A stretch of 64,000 nucleotides of DNA from the NCBI GenBank assembly GCA_016180645.1, contig JACPAV010000007.1:1-64000 (forward strand), written 5' to 3'. Shown piece by piece: positions 7,647-15,219 of the stretch (the stretch's first letter is position 1; every line of letters begins with the position of its first letter). Source of the stretch: Nitrospirota bacterium. GTDB lineage: Bacteria > JACPQY01. The notes beneath the pieces are model-generated. The model was not told the origin of the DNA, ran no database searches, and worked only from the letters and a program-made list of their open reading frames with translations. Both the position numbers and the translations under genes were made by a program.

Positions 7647-8150
7647 ATGAACAGGAAAGAAATCGTTGATCGGTCGATCGCCGGGGCTTGCCGCGCCGCG
7701 CACGCGGCCGGACTACTCGTTGCTTTTCTCATCACCCTTCACTCATCACTCGTCACGCGCCTCGCCTTCGCGGGCGAGGCGGCGGCGGGCCGCAAAGCCC
7801 CCCAGATGGAGCTGAAATGCGACCAAGTGGGAGAGACCTTGCGATGTGAATCGGAAGGAATGAAATTCGAAATGGTGCCGCCCCGGGATGCCGATCTCCC
7901 CAAAGCTTCCGGCCGCGACTTGAAAGAGGCCTACGTGAAAGGATACAAGCGCGGCCTGCAAGAAGCGGCCACACTCCGCGAAGAACTGACCCAGGCGGAG
8001 CACTACGTTTGGAAACGACCGATCGTCCAAAAAGTGTGGATGCCCCCGATGATCGTGTCCGGCGTCTTCCTGCCGGGGCACCACGAATTCGTCCTGCTCA
8101 AACCTGGCGAATGGAACCTGGCTCAAGACACAGCGAAGGAGGAAAAATGA
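7647..8150 (+). CDS. Exported protein of a T4SS-like cluster, TraV-like C-terminus (tentative)
   Basis: A 167-residue protein. The ATG at 7647 has GGAGG five bases upstream and is preferred to an earlier in-frame start at 7614 made of repeat sequence. A long signal peptide with the core LLVAFLITLHSSLVT ends near AFAGEA. The C-terminal part, PIVQKVWMPPMIVSGVF then VLLKPGEW, resembles the TraV pattern (RVWI-P-x..., V-x-PG-x-W). The mature protein has two cysteines (MELKCDQVGETLRCES). It overlaps the pilin gene by four bases (ATGA), which argues for translational coupling. The TraV name rests on weak similarity plus the neighbouring TraA/L/E-like genes. Confidence 0.5.
   Translation: MNRKEIVDRSIAGACRAAHAAGLLVAFLITLHSSLVTRLAFAGEAAAGRKAPQMELKCDQVGETLRCESEGMKFEMVPPRDADLPKASGRDLKEAYVKGYKRGLQEAATLREELTQAEHYVWKRPIVQKVWMPPMIVSGVFLPGHHEFVLLKPGEWNLAQDTAKEEK
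7726..7757. repeat. GTGAAGAGTGATG-type heptad array, coding copy in the TraV-like gene
   Basis: The array in inverted orientation (TCATCACCCTTCACTCATCA, then CTCGTCACG) encodes LITLHSSLVT, the hydrophobic core of the signal peptide. A near-identical stretch encodes LITLHSSLIT in the giant lipoprotein. Confidence 0.7.
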
Positions 8151-8533
8151 TCAAGAAATTTACAGCGCTTAGCTTTTGGCAATCAGGCGCAAGGGTTTAC
8201 CATCAAGCGCCTGACGTGTGGCCCGCAGCCTTCAGCCTGTTGCTGGCCGCATCCGGCCTTCTGCTCGCATGCGCCGCCTGGGCGGCGGGGCCAGAAGACG
8301 CCGGCTTGGCCGCGACCCAGCAGGTGACCGGTGTCGCCTGCGGAGTCATCGGCCTTGTACAGGGCGTCGTCGGTAAGATGCTTGCATTCATTTTCCTGGC
8401 AGCAGGAGCGGTTGCGGCTTTCGCGGGCAAGTGGGCCTACGTGGCGGGCGGAATCGGCGGCGGACTTCTCTTGATCGTTGGGCCAAAGATCCTCGCGACC
8501 GCCTTTGAGACTGCCCAAAACTGCCCCCCCTGA
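8147..8533 (+). CDS. VirB2/TraA-like type IV secretion pilin
   Basis: A 128-residue protein with a 47-residue leader (hydrophobic core AFSLLLAASGLLLACAAWAA, cleavage after AWAA) and a mature part of about 81 residues. The mature part has two membrane helices, roughly 62-85 (VACGVIGLVQGVVGKMLAFI) and 92-115 (GKWAYVAGGIGGGLLLIV), joined by a short loop containing a Lys. Long leader, short two-helix mature protein and Gly/Ala-rich helices are the VirB2/TrbC/TraA pattern. AAGGAGG stands just upstream of the ATG, and the ATG overlaps the stop of the TraV-like gene. It is the only pilin-like gene seen. The call rests on topology and context and not on a signature motif. Confidence 0.65.
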   Translation: MIKKFTALSFWQSGARVYHQAPDVWPAAFSLLLAASGLLLACAAWAAGPEDAGLAATQQVTGVACGVIGLVQGVVGKMLAFIFLAAGAVAAFAGKWAYVAGGIGGGLLLIVGPKILATAFETAQNCPP

Positions 8534-8558
8534 CACGAGGTGGGGGGCAGTCCTCGTG
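8520..8558 (+). promoter_or_regulatory. Two mutually exclusive hairpins across the pilin stop codon
   Basis: ACTGCCCCCC (8520-8529) pairs with GGGGGGCAGT (8542-8551). Alternatively CACGAGG (8534-8540) pairs with CCTCGTG (8552-8558). Both cannot form at once. The first stem contains the last pilin codons and its loop contains the stop codon, so passing ribosomes could decide which forms. No U-tract follows. It may act as a processing or attenuation site between pilin and the downstream gene. Confidence 0.45.
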
Positions 8559-8617
8559 GCCCGTTGAACCACCCGCGAACTATGAAAATGCTGCGCAAAT
8601 TATCCAGCGATTGAAGC

Positions 8618-11386
8618 ATGAGCAAGCATTCTCGAAGCAGCATGAATGGACTTGGGTCCTCCCAGCACTCTGGGTTCCTAGAGCGAAGCGTCAGGCCATA
8701 CCTTGCTCTGTCCGTATTGGTATTGGCGTGCGACAGCAAAGAAACACCTACAAGTGCTGAATCACTCGCGCTGGAGCCTACTGAAGTTGCCCCCGACCAG
8801 TCCACCGTCCAAACAGGTAAGGAGACAATTGCTGAAGTAACGTTGACCGATTTCCCACAAGACCCGAGTGCTGACACTTCAGCCTCTTTCGCGTTCCAAA
8901 GTTCAGGTGGCGGAAAGTTCGAGTGCCGGTTGGACGGTGCGCAGTGGGAACCGTGCGCTTCTCCAAACAAATACGAAGAACTGGCAGAGGGGGAACACGT
9001 GTTCGAGGTAAGGGCGGCGTCAAGCGATGGAGTGACTGGTTCATCACCGGCCAAGTACGTGTGGCTGGTCGATTCTGCTTTGCCTCGGGTATTGGTCGAA
9101 ACCAAACCCAACAAGATTTCTGACGCCAATTCCGCCTCATTTGTCTTTTCCTGCACCAAGGCAGAGTGTTCGTTCAAATGCTCTATTGACGGGGGTGAAT
9201 TGCTGCCTTGCGCATCCCCTTGGAACGTTGCAGAGCTTTCCGAAGGTAAGCATCAGGCAACAATCGAAGTTTACGTCCAGGAAGGGCAGAGGAAAGGTGA
9301 ATCTTTTTCCTACGAATGGCTCGTCGATCTGTCCGCTCCCAATTTCTTGACATTCAGCGTTGTGAGCGAAGGAGAAAGCGGCTACGGCGCTTCTCCCACA
9401 CGTGGTGAGTTTGCCTCAATAGCCGTGGGATCGGACGGCGTTGCTCATCTGGCCTACTACGACTCCGATGCAGATGATCTGAGATACGCTACGAACCCTG
9501 GAGGAGTATGGAGAACTGAAATTCTCTCCGCCAAAGGTAATGTGGGCACGGCAACTTCGCTGGTCCTTGATGCCGACTCCAAAGTCCATATCTTCTTCCG
9601 AGATGAGACCAATAAGGACCTGAAGCACATTTCGAACAAGGCGGGCGCTTGGGCCGAGGAGGTGATTGACGCTATGGATGACACCGGCTATTGCCCATCT
9701 GCCAGGCTTGCCCCGGATGGGAAACCGGCCGTGGCTTTTGTGAGGCATGTTACTTCCGAGTATGAGCCTTCCTACCAGTTGAGATTCGCCAGCGGCGTTT
9801 TGGGGCCGTGGGTTTCCGAGTTGGTGGATATGACCTCCGGTGGGCTGCTGTGCGGGGCCAGCTTGGCTTTCGATACCGGGGGTCTTCCTCATGTCGTCTA
9901 CGGTGGCGGTGTATCCTTTCAGTTGAAGCACGCGATGAAAAGCCTGGGCAATTGGGCGGCTACTCCCATTCCGAACTCACTGGGGGCCAGTGGAAATGCA
10001 TCTGCGGCGTTCGACAAACAGGGGAACCTTCACGTGTCCCACTACGGTGCTGGAGTCTCCTACTCGATCCGGAGCGCCTTCGACGGCTCCTGGACCACCG
10101 GCCAAGTTATAGGTGGCTATTGGGGCCGGGACGGAAGCGGATTGGCTACCGCGCCCGACGGTTCGGTAGACATGGCCTACTCTGGGAATCTTCAAGAGTT
10201 CAAGGTCTACTATCGAACGAACGCGAGCGGTGCATGGCTGACCGATACGCTCGATGACAAGGATGGTGGAAGACTTTCATTGGCGGTTGACAAGAATGTG
10301 AAGGCCCACATAGCCTACTATCGGCAGAAGCAGCACCATCTGGCATACGTAACGAACCTCACGGGTCCTTGGCTCACAACGGTTGTGGACGGGGCCGGCA
10401 TGGTGGGGGAGTTCGTGCGGGTAGCCCGGGACAAGGATGGGTACCTGCATTTCATTTACTACGGTCGCAGCGCAGGGCAAATCAGAGATATTTACTCTTC
10501 GGGCAGCCAAACTTACTTGTTTTGGCCCGCAGGCTCGAACGGGGTGGTGGATGTCGTTGGCTCCACGGGCGAAGGACTGTCCGTGGTAGGTGAAAAGACC
10601 GGCGTTCTCCATGCTGCCTACTTCGACTCGAAGTCCGGAGATCTCAGGTATGCGAGCAACGCCTCCGGGAAGTGGCAGCCGGTGACGGTAGACTCCGATG
10701 GCGACGTGGGTAGGAACCCCGCACTGGATGTGGAAGTGGATGGTTCCGTTTTCATCAGCTACTACGATGCCTCGAAGGGCGACCTCAAGATTGCGGAACG
10801 CCAGACAGGCTCTGAGGCGTGGAGTGTAGGCGTAATCGACGCAGACGGGGACGTTGGAAAGTACAGCTCCCTTCGAGTCGGCCAGGATGGGCGGGTTCAC
10901 ATTGCATATTATGATTCCTCAAAGAAGAGGCTTCGGTACGCCGTTCGAGAAAACGGCTCTTGGACTACCAGCGCGTTCGAATCCGAGGCGGGTTCGGACA
11001 TTGGTATGTGGCCGTCTCTAGACTTGGGACCTGACGGCGTTGTTCATATTACGTATTGCAACGCGACAAAGAAGGACATGCTGTATGCGTATGGCCCAGG
11101 CAAAGACTGGAAAATAGAGAGCGTGGATTTTGCCGGTGATGTGGGTTCCCACGGTTTCATGCGCACGGATAACCTTGGGTTTGTTCATGTCACCTACCGC
11201 GACGAAACAAATGGGGCGCTGAAGTACGCAACGAATCGTCGGGGGAAATGGGAAATCGTTCAAGTACAATCCAAGGAAAATGCCGGGCTTCAAAGCTCCT
11301 TCGTAATCGGTGACGACGGTGTTCTCGACGCTGCATACTACGCGGCTAGTACATCTGCCGTTGTACATACGAGAATCCAGCCATGA
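8618..11386 (+). CDS. Lipoprotein with two Ig-like modules and a long beta-propeller repeat region
   Basis: A 922-residue protein. The lipobox LVLAC places the lipidated Cys at residue 38. Residues about 85-155 and 160-235 are two Ig-like repeats of the FECRLDGAQWEPCASP / FKCSIDGGELLPCASP type, common in metagenomic surface proteins. From about 245 to the end, repeats carry HIAYYDSS..RLRYA and similar blades, as in BNR/Asp-box-like propellers. The DNA is about 55% G+C in the lines I counted, against 65-73% in neighbouring genes, and codons ending in A/T are frequent. That suggests later acquisition. It sits between the pilin and TraL-like genes, where T4SS operons normally have no such gene. 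Role unknown; surface display is likely. Confidence 0.75.
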   Translation: MSKHSRSSMNGLGSSQHSGFLERSVRPYLALSVLVLACDSKETPTSAESLALEPTEVAPDQSTVQTGKETIAEVTLTDFPQDPSADTSASFAFQSSGGGKFECRLDGAQWEPCASPNKYEELAEGEHVFEVRAASSDGVTGSSPAKYVWLVDSALPRVLVETKPNKISDANSASFVFSCTKAECSFKCSIDGGELLPCASPWNVAELSEGKHQATIEVYVQEGQRKGESFSYEWLVDLSAPNFLTFSVVSEGESGYGASPTRGEFASIAVGSDGVAHLAYYDSDADDLRYATNPGGVWRTEILSAKGNVGTATSLVLDADSKVHIFFRDETNKDLKHISNKAGAWAEEVIDAMDDTGYCPSARLAPDGKPAVAFVRHVTSEYEPSYQLRFASGVLGPWVSELVDMTSGGLLCGASLAFDTGGLPHVVYGGGVSFQLKHAMKSLGNWAATPIPNSLGASGNASAAFDKQGNLHVSHYGAGVSYSIRSAFDGSWTTGQVIGGYWGRDGSGLATAPDGSVDMAYSGNLQEFKVYYRTNASGAWLTDTLDDKDGGRLSLAVDKNVKAHIAYYRQKQHHLAYVTNLTGPWLTTVVDGAGMVGEFVRVARDKDGYLHFIYYGRSAGQIRDIYSSGSQTYLFWPAGSNGVVDVVGSTGEGLSVVGEKTGVLHAAYFDSKSGDLRYASNASGKWQPVTVDSDGDVGRNPALDVEVDGSVFISYYDASKGDLKIAERQTGSEAWSVGVIDADGDVGKYSSLRVGQDGRVHIAYYDSSKKRLRYAVRENGSWTTSAFESEAGSDIGMWPSLDLGPDGVVHITYCNATKKDMLYAYGPGKDWKIESVDFAGDVGSHGFMRTDNLGFVHVTYRDETNGALKYATNRRGKWEIVQVQSKENAGLQSSFVIGDDGVLDAAYYAASTSAVVHTRIQP

Positions 11387-11462
11387 GCCGGCCCCCTGAA
11401 AACTCCCAATTTGCATCCTACTCTTTGCGCCTCACGCCACACTCCTCACCTCTCACGATTCC

Positions 11463-11741
11463 ATGGCCCTGAAAGTCCATCCCAATATCGACAAACCCAT
11501 CACGGTGCTGGGTTTGGAGCCTGAAGAATGGGCGGTGCTGCCCGCCACCATGGGGCTGGTGAACCTGCTGACCGGGTCCGCCGTGCTGGCCATCGTCTTG
11601 AGCCTGGCCTCGGTGGTGGCCATCAAGAGAATCAAAAAGGGAAAACCGCCCGGCTACCTGGTCCACTTTCTTTATCGCCTCGGCCTGCCGGTGAAGGGTT
11701 GGCCCCGCGCCCGGCGCGGTGATTGGAGATACAACTCATGA
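11463..11741 (+). CDS. TraL-family (VirB3-like) T4SS membrane protein
   Basis: A 92-residue protein with one or two membrane segments (about residues 20-55, including LTGSAVLAIVLSLASVV). They are followed by the basic motif KKGKPPGYLVHFLYRLGLP, which matches the TraL signature (K-x-G-x-G-Y-L-x-H-x-L-Y-x-x-G-L). Length equals that of F-plasmid TraL. TraL/VirB3 is a small inner-membrane subunit that works with the TraC/VirB4 ATPase; no such ATPase is in the window. The stop overlaps the TraE-like start (ATGA), so the two genes are translationally coupled. No Shine-Dalgarno is evident before the ATG at 11463. Confidence 0.7.
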   Translation: MALKVHPNIDKPITVLGLEPEEWAVLPATMGLVNLLTGSAVLAIVLSLASVVAIKRIKKGKPPGYLVHFLYRLGLPVKGWPRARRGDWRYNS

Positions 11742-12370
11742 CGCAACCGCGGTTGCCGAAGTTTTGGGAGGTGTGGGGGGAGGCGGAGGCGAGATACAAC
11801 GTGGTGCGGCTGTATGCGGCGTCCGTCACCGTGCTGGCCGCCTTGCTGGTGGGGGTCGTCGCCTACATGGCGGGGAAGCCGACGCCCGTTCTGATCGTAC
11901 CGGGTGCGGAAGAGGCGTCCATTCTCAAACCGGGCCGGATGACGGAGACCTACGTCGAGGATACGGCCAAGTCGTTTGTTCTTTCGTTCGCGAATTGGAA
12001 CTACTCCACGGTGGACCAGTCCTTCCAGTCGGTCCGGGCAATGATGGATCGCGCGATTTTGGCTGAGTTCGATCTCCGCGCCGCGGATCGCATCGAGGAG
12101 ATCCGCCGGAACCAGATCTCCGAGTCGTTCCACCCGTCGGCTGTCAAGCTCTCCTCCCAAGAAGGAGATCGCTATGTTGTACATCTTGAGGGCATCAAGG
12201 AAACCTACGTGGGGACGAAGCCGGTTTGGTCGGGCGGGTACTACTACGACCTGGTGATGAAGAAGAAGGCGCCCACTCTATCCGATCCGCGTGCCCTCGC
12301 CGTGGTGAAGTTGAGCCAGGGGGAAATGAAGCCGATGGCTCAGGCGGGAACCGGGTCTTCCACTCCGTAA
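11738..12370 (+). CDS. TraE-family (VirB8-like) T4SS protein
   Basis: A 210-residue protein with a short cytoplasmic N-terminus (LPKFWEVWGEAEARYN), one membrane helix (about 24-46) and a periplasmic domain of about 160 residues. The domain includes MTETYVEDTAKSFVLSFANW, consistent with the TraE/VirB8 NTF2-like fold. In F-type systems traL is directly followed by traE, as here with a four-base overlap. GGAGAT precedes the ATG at 11738. TraE is an inner-membrane scaffold subunit. TraK and TraB, which normally follow, are missing; the next gene encodes an unrelated membrane protein. Confidence 0.7.
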   Translation: MTQPRLPKFWEVWGEAEARYNVVRLYAASVTVLAALLVGVVAYMAGKPTPVLIVPGAEEASILKPGRMTETYVEDTAKSFVLSFANWNYSTVDQSFQSVRAMMDRAILAEFDLRAADRIEEIRRNQISESFHPSAVKLSSQEGDRYVVHLEGIKETYVGTKPVWSGGYYYDLVMKKKAPTLSDPRALAVVKLSQGEMKPMAQAGTGSSTP

Positions 12371-12426
12371 GGTCATTGCCCCGAAGGATATTGCAGCAGC
12401 TGCGGGGCTGAGATACAGTCCGGGAC

Positions 12427-12972
12427 ATGCTGAAGACCACGGTCCTCGTCGTGGGGAGCTTCTCCGTTCAGTTCTTGGTTCATCTCCTCGTCTTTCATTT
12501 CCGAACGATTCGGAACCGGTTCAAGACCATTTTGGGCATCGCGTGGGGGGGCTTGGCCCTTTATGGCATCCTGTATTTCACGACGCCCAACGAGGGACTC
12601 TGGTTTGTAGCGGAGGCGACCGCCGCGCCCGTGTCGAATCCATGGATCCTGGCCGGTCACTTTCTGCTGGGGGTGCTCCTCTACGCCTTCTTCTTCATGG
12701 GCTATCTCGAATTCTATTTCACGGCGGACCGGTCCATCAGTTTCCGGATCATGATGATGGCGGAAGATGCTCCGGGGAAAACGATTCGATACGAAGAGCT
12801 GGTGAAGACTATAGATCCGAATTCAATCATAGACTGGCGTTTGGACGATCTGGTGTATGGCGGGTATCTCACGCGGCAGGATAAGAGTTATTCGATCACG
12901 CGCAAAGGGTATGTTACGCAGAAGTTCTATCGGTTTGCGGTGAAGTTCCTGAATCTGGGTGGGTATCACTAG
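12427..12972 (+). CDS. Membrane protein with C-terminal winged-helix-like domain
   Basis: A 181-residue protein. Three or four hydrophobic helices cover residues 1-105 (LVHLLVFHFRT, WGGLALYGILYF, LLGVLLYAFFFMGYLEFYF). A soluble C-terminus follows (about 115-181), with TIRYEELVKTI...WRLDDLVYGGYLTRQDKSYSITRKG. The short-helix, wing-like end resembles the winged-helix modules of small transcription regulators. I do not recognise the family. It follows the TraE-like gene by 56 nt with a GCCCCG/CGGGGC stem between them, so it may be the last gene of that operon. Confidence 0.55.
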   Translation: MLKTTVLVVGSFSVQFLVHLLVFHFRTIRNRFKTILGIAWGGLALYGILYFTTPNEGLWFVAEATAAPVSNPWILAGHFLLGVLLYAFFFMGYLEFYFTADRSISFRIMMMAEDAPGKTIRYEELVKTIDPNSIIDWRLDDLVYGGYLTRQDKSYSITRKGYVTQKFYRFAVKFLNLGGYH

Positions 12973-12981
12973 ATCAAGTTT

Positions 12982-13038
12982 GTAGGGGAGCATCTTCAGA
13001 TGCTCCCGGTTTGGGAGGGTCTAAAGACCCTCCCCTAC
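12982..13038. repeat. Double-palindrome REP-like element, copy 2
   Basis: GTAGGGGAGCATC/GATGCTCCC hairpin, spacer GGTTT, then GGGAGGGTC/GACCCTCCCCTAC hairpin. The same two units as at 1189-1247 occur in reverse order. It lies between convergent genes (plus-strand membrane protein, minus-strand hydrolase), where it could also serve as a bidirectional terminator. Confidence 0.75.
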
Positions 13039-13067
13039 GAGGGAGCTCTCTACCTATGCAGGTCGGG

Positions 13068-13868
13068 TCACTCCGGAGTAGGCTCCAGAAGGGAGCGGCG
13101 GATTTCTTCGAAGACTTCCGACGCGTAAAGCAGGCCGAGGTGGCCGAGGTTCTTGAGCTCTACGTTTCGTCCAAGTCCGGGGAGCCGGGCGTTGCGGGGT
13201 GGATGGATCGCCCAATCATGGATGGAATAGATCGAAACCATCCGCGTGCCGTTGGTGGATTCCTTGTTGAGGTCTTCCAGAAGAGGATTTCCCGGTGTGA
13301 GTTCCTTGGGAATCTGGCCCACGCCGAATGTCGATATTTTCGTGCCTTGATTGGGCGAACCGAGCGTGACGAGTGCATGCACGTGTTTCTTGCCGCCCAG
13401 TTTCGTAACGTAGTAGCGCGACACGATCCCCCCCAGGCTGTGCCCGATGAGATCGAAGCTGGTGGTTCGGGTTCGGCGCATCACCTTCTCCGCAAAGTGC
13501 TTGAGGCGGACGGCCCGCCCGTGAACCCCGCCAAACACGGGAAGCAGATTGAGAGTGAAGATGTTCTTCCAGCCGGAAGCCCGGAGCCGTCCAATCAACG
13601 GATAGAAGGCTGATCGGTTGTGGCCGAAACCGTGAACGAGAATTACGGGACGACGAACCGCCGCATCTGCCGAGACGTTCTTTCGTCCATACACCCAACC
13701 GAAGGGATACAGCCACAGGAATGAGCCGAGCATCAGCGCCTCTTTGAAATTGGTCCAGACGAACTCCCGGGCCTTCTCGGGCCTTCCCGACGCCACGTAG
13801 TCAAGGAGATTCACGAGATCCTTTTGTACGCGCGTCTTGACCTCGTCGATTCCGTCTTCGATACCCAT
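13068..13868 (-). CDS. Alpha/beta hydrolase, lipase/PGAP1-like esterase
   Basis: A 266-residue protein. RRPVILVHGFGHNRSAF supplies the HG oxyanion motif, and FDLIGHSLGGIVSRYY is the G-x-S-x-G nucleophile elbow, as in bacterial triacylglycerol lipases and PGAP1-like hydrolases. VTLGSPNQGTK follows, the usual strand after the nucleophile. A short hydrophobic stretch near residue 50 (LMLGSFLWLYPFGWVYG) may anchor the protein to the membrane; there is no cleavable signal. The catalytic Asp/His are likely in the last third (IHDWAIHPP). Substrate unknown. It is transcribed convergently to the T4SS-like operon. Confidence 0.75.
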   Translation of the reverse strand: MGIEDGIDEVKTRVQKDLVNLLDYVASGRPEKAREFVWTNFKEALMLGSFLWLYPFGWVYGRKNVSADAAVRRPVILVHGFGHNRSAFYPLIGRLRASGWKNIFTLNLLPVFGGVHGRAVRLKHFAEKVMRRTRTTSFDLIGHSLGGIVSRYYVTKLGGKKHVHALVTLGSPNQGTKISTFGVGQIPKELTPGNPLLEDLNKESTNGTRMVSIYSIHDWAIHPPRNARLPGLGRNVELKNLGHLGLLYASEVFEEIRRSLLEPTPE

Positions 13869-13895
13869 TTTGGACTCTACTATTCTATAACTTAT

Positions 13896-14085
13896 GACGC
13901 AGTGCGTCTAGCACCGAGACTACTACCTGTAGGCTTCCGCCTTGGAAGAGTCAACTTATAGTAGGACTGGAGCCATCCTATAGAGGCTAAGAGCCTCTAA
14001 CAGAATGCCGATTCGTAGGGGAGCATCTTCAGATGCTCCCTCTTGTCGGGAGGGTCTGAAGACCCTCCCCTACGCATTCTGTTAG
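13896..14085. repeat. Nested palindromes and REP-like double element, copy 3
   Basis: The space between the hydrolase and OmpA-like genes contains several palindromes. GACGCA-G-TGCGTC lies at 13896-13908 and TAGAGGCT-AAG-AGCCTCTA at 13981-13999. The GTAGGGG...CCCCTAC double hairpin at 14015-14073 has the same units and order as copy 2. It is enclosed by a 12-bp inverted repeat CTAACAGAATGC (13997-14008) / GCATTCTGTTAG (14074-14085), whose right arm includes the stop codon of the OmpA-like gene. No gene is visible here. Confidence 0.7.
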
Positions 14086-14585
14086 CAGAACTGGAGGAGG
14101 ATGCGCACCCGGTCGGACGCGGCGCGTTCAGCTGTGCCTGTGACGGCACGAACCGGGGGTTCCTCGGCCCTTGCCTTGATCCGCTTGTCCAGGTTCTCGC
14201 AGCCAACGGTCCGACCGGTGGAGTCGCAGGTGCTTCTCATTTGCATGATGAGGTAGTTCCGGGCGGTGCCGGCCCGGTTGCGGGCGAGCTTCTCATCCCG
14301 CCCGGCTTCCGCCGACGAAAGTGAGGCGCCACCGACCAGCAAGACGGAGACGTGGGGCTGCTTGGTGAGAACGCGGCCAAGGCGCCGAAGCGTCGAGACG
14401 GATTCGCCCTTCAAGTCCGCCGAGCCTGCCGGGAAGATCAGGCCGGCTTTGATCTCCAGCGCGAGCGTGTTATCCACCGAAACCCAAGCCACTTCACCGA
14501 AGGATTGTTGGAGCTCGCGGAGCAGCGGGCTTTCATCGATGGCGAGCGAGACCAGCGCGGTGACCCAGAGGATTGGATTCAACAT
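14082..14585 (-). CDS. OmpA-like domain protein (small, divergent)
   Basis: A 167-residue protein with an N-terminal hydrophobic segment (ILWVTALVSLAI). Residues about 48-165 follow the OmpA C-terminal pattern: FPAGSADLKGESVSTLRRLG, then VSVLLVGGAS, then RNRAGTARNYLI and SDRVRILLQF. In OmpA-like proteins this fold binds peptidoglycan. The usual G-x-TD-x-x-G motif is only partly kept (VGGASLSSAEAG), so peptidoglycan binding is uncertain. It starts four bases after the lytic transglycosylase stop, in the same minus-strand operon. Confidence 0.55.
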   Translation of the reverse strand: MLNPILWVTALVSLAIDESPLLRELQQSFGEVAWVSVDNTLALEIKAGLIFPAGSADLKGESVSTLRRLGRVLTKQPHVSVLLVGGASLSSAEAGRDEKLARNRAGTARNYLIMQMRSTCDSTGRTVGCENLDKRIKARAEEPPVRAVTGTAERAASDRVRILLQFC

Positions 14586-14588
14586 GCC

Positions 14589-15170
14589 CTAGGCCTCTTC
14601 CCAGCAGATTTGGAGATCGAAACCGGCCTTCACCCACTCCCGCAGAACGCCCATGCTGTAATCCCGGCCGATTTCCGCATTGCCGGTATGATATTTCCCC
14701 ACGGCTTTCAGGAAGTCGAGAGGGTGAAAGTCGAGCAGGCGTCGAAGAATGCGGGCGCCGGTTTCCACATTGCGGTACGGGTTGAGGAGATCGGCGATGG
14801 AGAGCCCGTAGCGCGATTTCCAGATTGTGTAACTTACCTGCATGAGGCCGACATCCACGTTGGACTTGGCCCGGATGGCGGACGTGAGGGCATGGTCGCG
14901 GCTGGGGGGGAACACAGCCTGACCGTCCACGTTGAGCGCAAAGGGGCGCAGCCCACTTTCACGACGGGCAATGGCGTAGAGGAGTTTGGGGCTGATGCCG
15001 TTGTTCAGGCCTGCTCGGGTGAAGGGGTCGCCGCAGATCTCACCGGCGCGAATCTGCATGGGTGTTCCGTTCGCCGCCCCCGAAGCGGAGCGGATGGGGG
15101 CGGCCAGTGGGACCCCGGGGAGACCGGAGACGACGGCAAATAGGAAGAAAGTGAAACAGAAAATGCGCAC
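14589..15170 (-). CDS. Lytic transglycosylase (SLT domain, VirB1-like)
   Basis: A 193-residue protein. A GTG at 15170 preceded by GGGAG gives a clean signal peptide (VRIFCFTFFLFAVVSGLPG); longer starts would overlap the next gene. The SLT domain covers about residues 50-175: LLYAIARRESGLRPFA (catalytic Glu71), NVDVGLMQVSYTIW (G-x-MQ motif), NVETGARILRRLL and AVGKYHTGN. Such enzymes cut glycan strands to let envelope machines through. Proteins of this size are the VirB1/IagB class in T4SS and T3SS. The OmpA-like gene follows at once. Confidence 0.8.
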   Translation of the reverse strand: MRIFCFTFFLFAVVSGLPGVPLAAPIRSASGAANGTPMQIRAGEICGDPFTRAGLNNGISPKLLYAIARRESGLRPFALNVDGQAVFPPSRDHALTSAIRAKSNVDVGLMQVSYTIWKSRYGLSIADLLNPYRNVETGARILRRLLDFHPLDFLKAVGKYHTGNAEIGRDYSMGVLREWVKAGFDLQICWEEA

Positions 15171-15219
15171 GAAAGCTCCCAAGTATTGTGGTGAATTATA
15201 GACGTTGTGTTGTCTGTGG

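Noticed and set aside
7600-7757. CRISPR-like array made of GTGAAGAGTGATG words
   Set aside because: Units are 5-8 bases, irregular, and have no unique spacers.
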